From: Chloroflexota bacterium
GTDB lineage: Bacteria > Chloroflexota > Anaerolineae > 4572-78
DNA: 5,406 nucleotides
Reading direction: 5' to 3'
Assembly (NCBI GenBank): GCA_024278725.1
Contig: JAJRSQ010000173.1
Location: 1 to 5,406, forward strand
Part shown: positions 4,828-5,406 of the stretch, piece after piece
How positions within the stretch are numbered: position 1 is the stretch's first letter
How the letters are laid out: every line of letters begins with the position of its first letter
Notes under the pieces: model-generated
Seen by the model: the letters and a program-made list of their open reading frames with translations, nothing else
Told to the model about the DNA's origin: nothing
The model's database searches: none
Translations under genes and position numbers: made by a program

Positions 4828-5406
4828 TCACGCGGGGGTACTGCCCCGCTCCAAATGAATGAGCAGCACCGATATGTCCGCCGGATTAACCCCCGCGATG
4901 CGGCTGGCTTGCCCCACGGTGACCGGGCGGAACTTGGCGAGCTTCTCTCTCGCCTCAATGCGCATCCCCTCAAGGGCGCTGAAGTCAAATTCAGGGGGAA
5001 TGGTGCGCGCTTCCAGCCGTAGCATCCGTTCCACCTGCCCCTGTTGTTTTGAAAGATAACCCTCGAATTTAGTTTCAATCGCCACTTGTCGGGTCACATC
5101 TTCGGGGAGCGGCATCGGCGGGGGAGATAATTCCGCAAGAATTTCATACGTCACTTCCGGGCGGCGCAGAAACTTTTTGGCGTTCACCCCGTCTTTGATG
5201 GGCGGCAATCCGTGCCGAGCCAAAATTTCCGCCGTGCCGTTTTTGGGCGACAAGTTGGTTTTTTCCAACCGCGCCAGCTCGTCGGCAATCCGGCGGCGGC
5301 GAGTCTCCACCCGCGCCATCCGTTCCGCCGAAACCAAACCGACTTCATGCCCCAGCGGCGTCAGGCGCAAATCGGCATTATCCGACCGCAACAGCAGCCG
5401 GTATTC
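4828..5406 (-). CDS. mnmG: tRNA uridine-5-carboxymethylaminomethyl modification protein MnmG (GidA), C-terminal fragment
   Basis: The frame enters from the right edge and ends at TGA (4830-4828), giving the last 192 residues of a protein that is usually 610-640 long. The fragment opens inside the MnmG signature EYRLLLRSDNADLRLTPLG (1-19). It continues through the helical region (about 25-135, with AIETKFEGYLSKQ at 109-121) to the conserved C-terminal domain: IPPEFDFSALEGM (136-148), EAREKL (151-156), RPVTVGQASRIAGVNPADIS (160-179) and LLIHLERG. MnmG, with MnmE, makes the cmnm5 or nm5 modification at the wobble uridine of certain tRNAs, using FAD and a folate donor. The FAD-binding N-terminal part lies outside the window. 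The C-terminal domain binds MnmE and tRNA and looks intact. A GC-rich 6-bp hairpin (4832-4849) lies at the end of the gene but has no U-tract. Confidence 0.97.
   Translation of the reverse strand, partial: EYRLLLRSDNADLRLTPLGHEVGLVSAERMARVETRRRRIADELARLEKTNLSPKNGTAEILARHGLPPIKDGVNAKKFLRRPEVTYEILAELSPPPMPLPEDVTRQVAIETKFEGYLSKQQGQVERMLRLEARTIPPEFDFSALEGMRIEAREKLAKFRPVTVGQASRIAGVNPADISVLLIHLERGSTPA

Noticed and set aside
4832..4849. GC-rich 6-bp hairpin at the mnmG stop as an intrinsic terminator
   Set aside because: No U-tract follows on the minus strand, and part of it lies in the coding region.

Overview
This 5.4 kb window looks like ordinary chromosomal DNA from a moderately GC-rich bacterium, most likely a Chloroflexota (Anaerolineae-like) species. 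That placement is an inference. It rests on the Pro/Thr/Ala-rich linker of a secreted L,D-transpeptidase, the membrane-anchored zinc-ribbon protein, a GlpX-type fructose bisphosphatase and the general protein style. No rRNA, phage, transposon or CRISPR sequence is visible. Most genes lie on the minus strand, so the window is best read from right to left.

Right to left: (i) 5406-4828 encodes the C-terminal third of MnmG (GidA), a tRNA-modification protein. (ii) A gene at 4763-4167, with its own extended -10 promoter, encodes a two-helix membrane protein with a cytosolic double zinc ribbon. (iii) A bidirectional terminator (4123-4158) separates it from a convergent plus-strand gene (3772-4104). 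That gene encodes a thioredoxin-fold protein in which the CGPC active site is replaced by RDAS. (iv) The 3633-3771 gap holds two divergent promoters. The leftward one drives a probable operon: an NAD-dependent epimerase-like SDR (3632-2649), a membrane-anchored YkuD L,D-transpeptidase starting 1 nt later (2647-1886), and class II fructose-1,6-bisphosphatase glpX (1825-827). (v) The 391 bp gene-poor stretch at 436-826 carries a near-consensus promoter, a compact structured transcript of about 219 nt with a very strong Shine-Dalgarno and a 15-codon ORF, and an intrinsic terminator. (vi) Left of it is a two-gene unit: a small GlsB/YeaQ-like membrane protein (435-154) and a TetR-family regulator cut by the window edge (141-1). 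A perfect 22-bp palindrome at the promoter of this unit is a very likely autoregulatory operator.

The genes do not form one obvious pathway. They cover tRNA modification, envelope (L,D-transpeptidase, stress-type membrane protein), central carbon (GlpX) and small-molecule SDR functions. The most unusual items are the stand-alone structured transcript at 530-748, the cysteine-free thioredoxin homologue, and the TetR/operator/small-membrane-protein module. I see no convincing large new defence or mobile system here.
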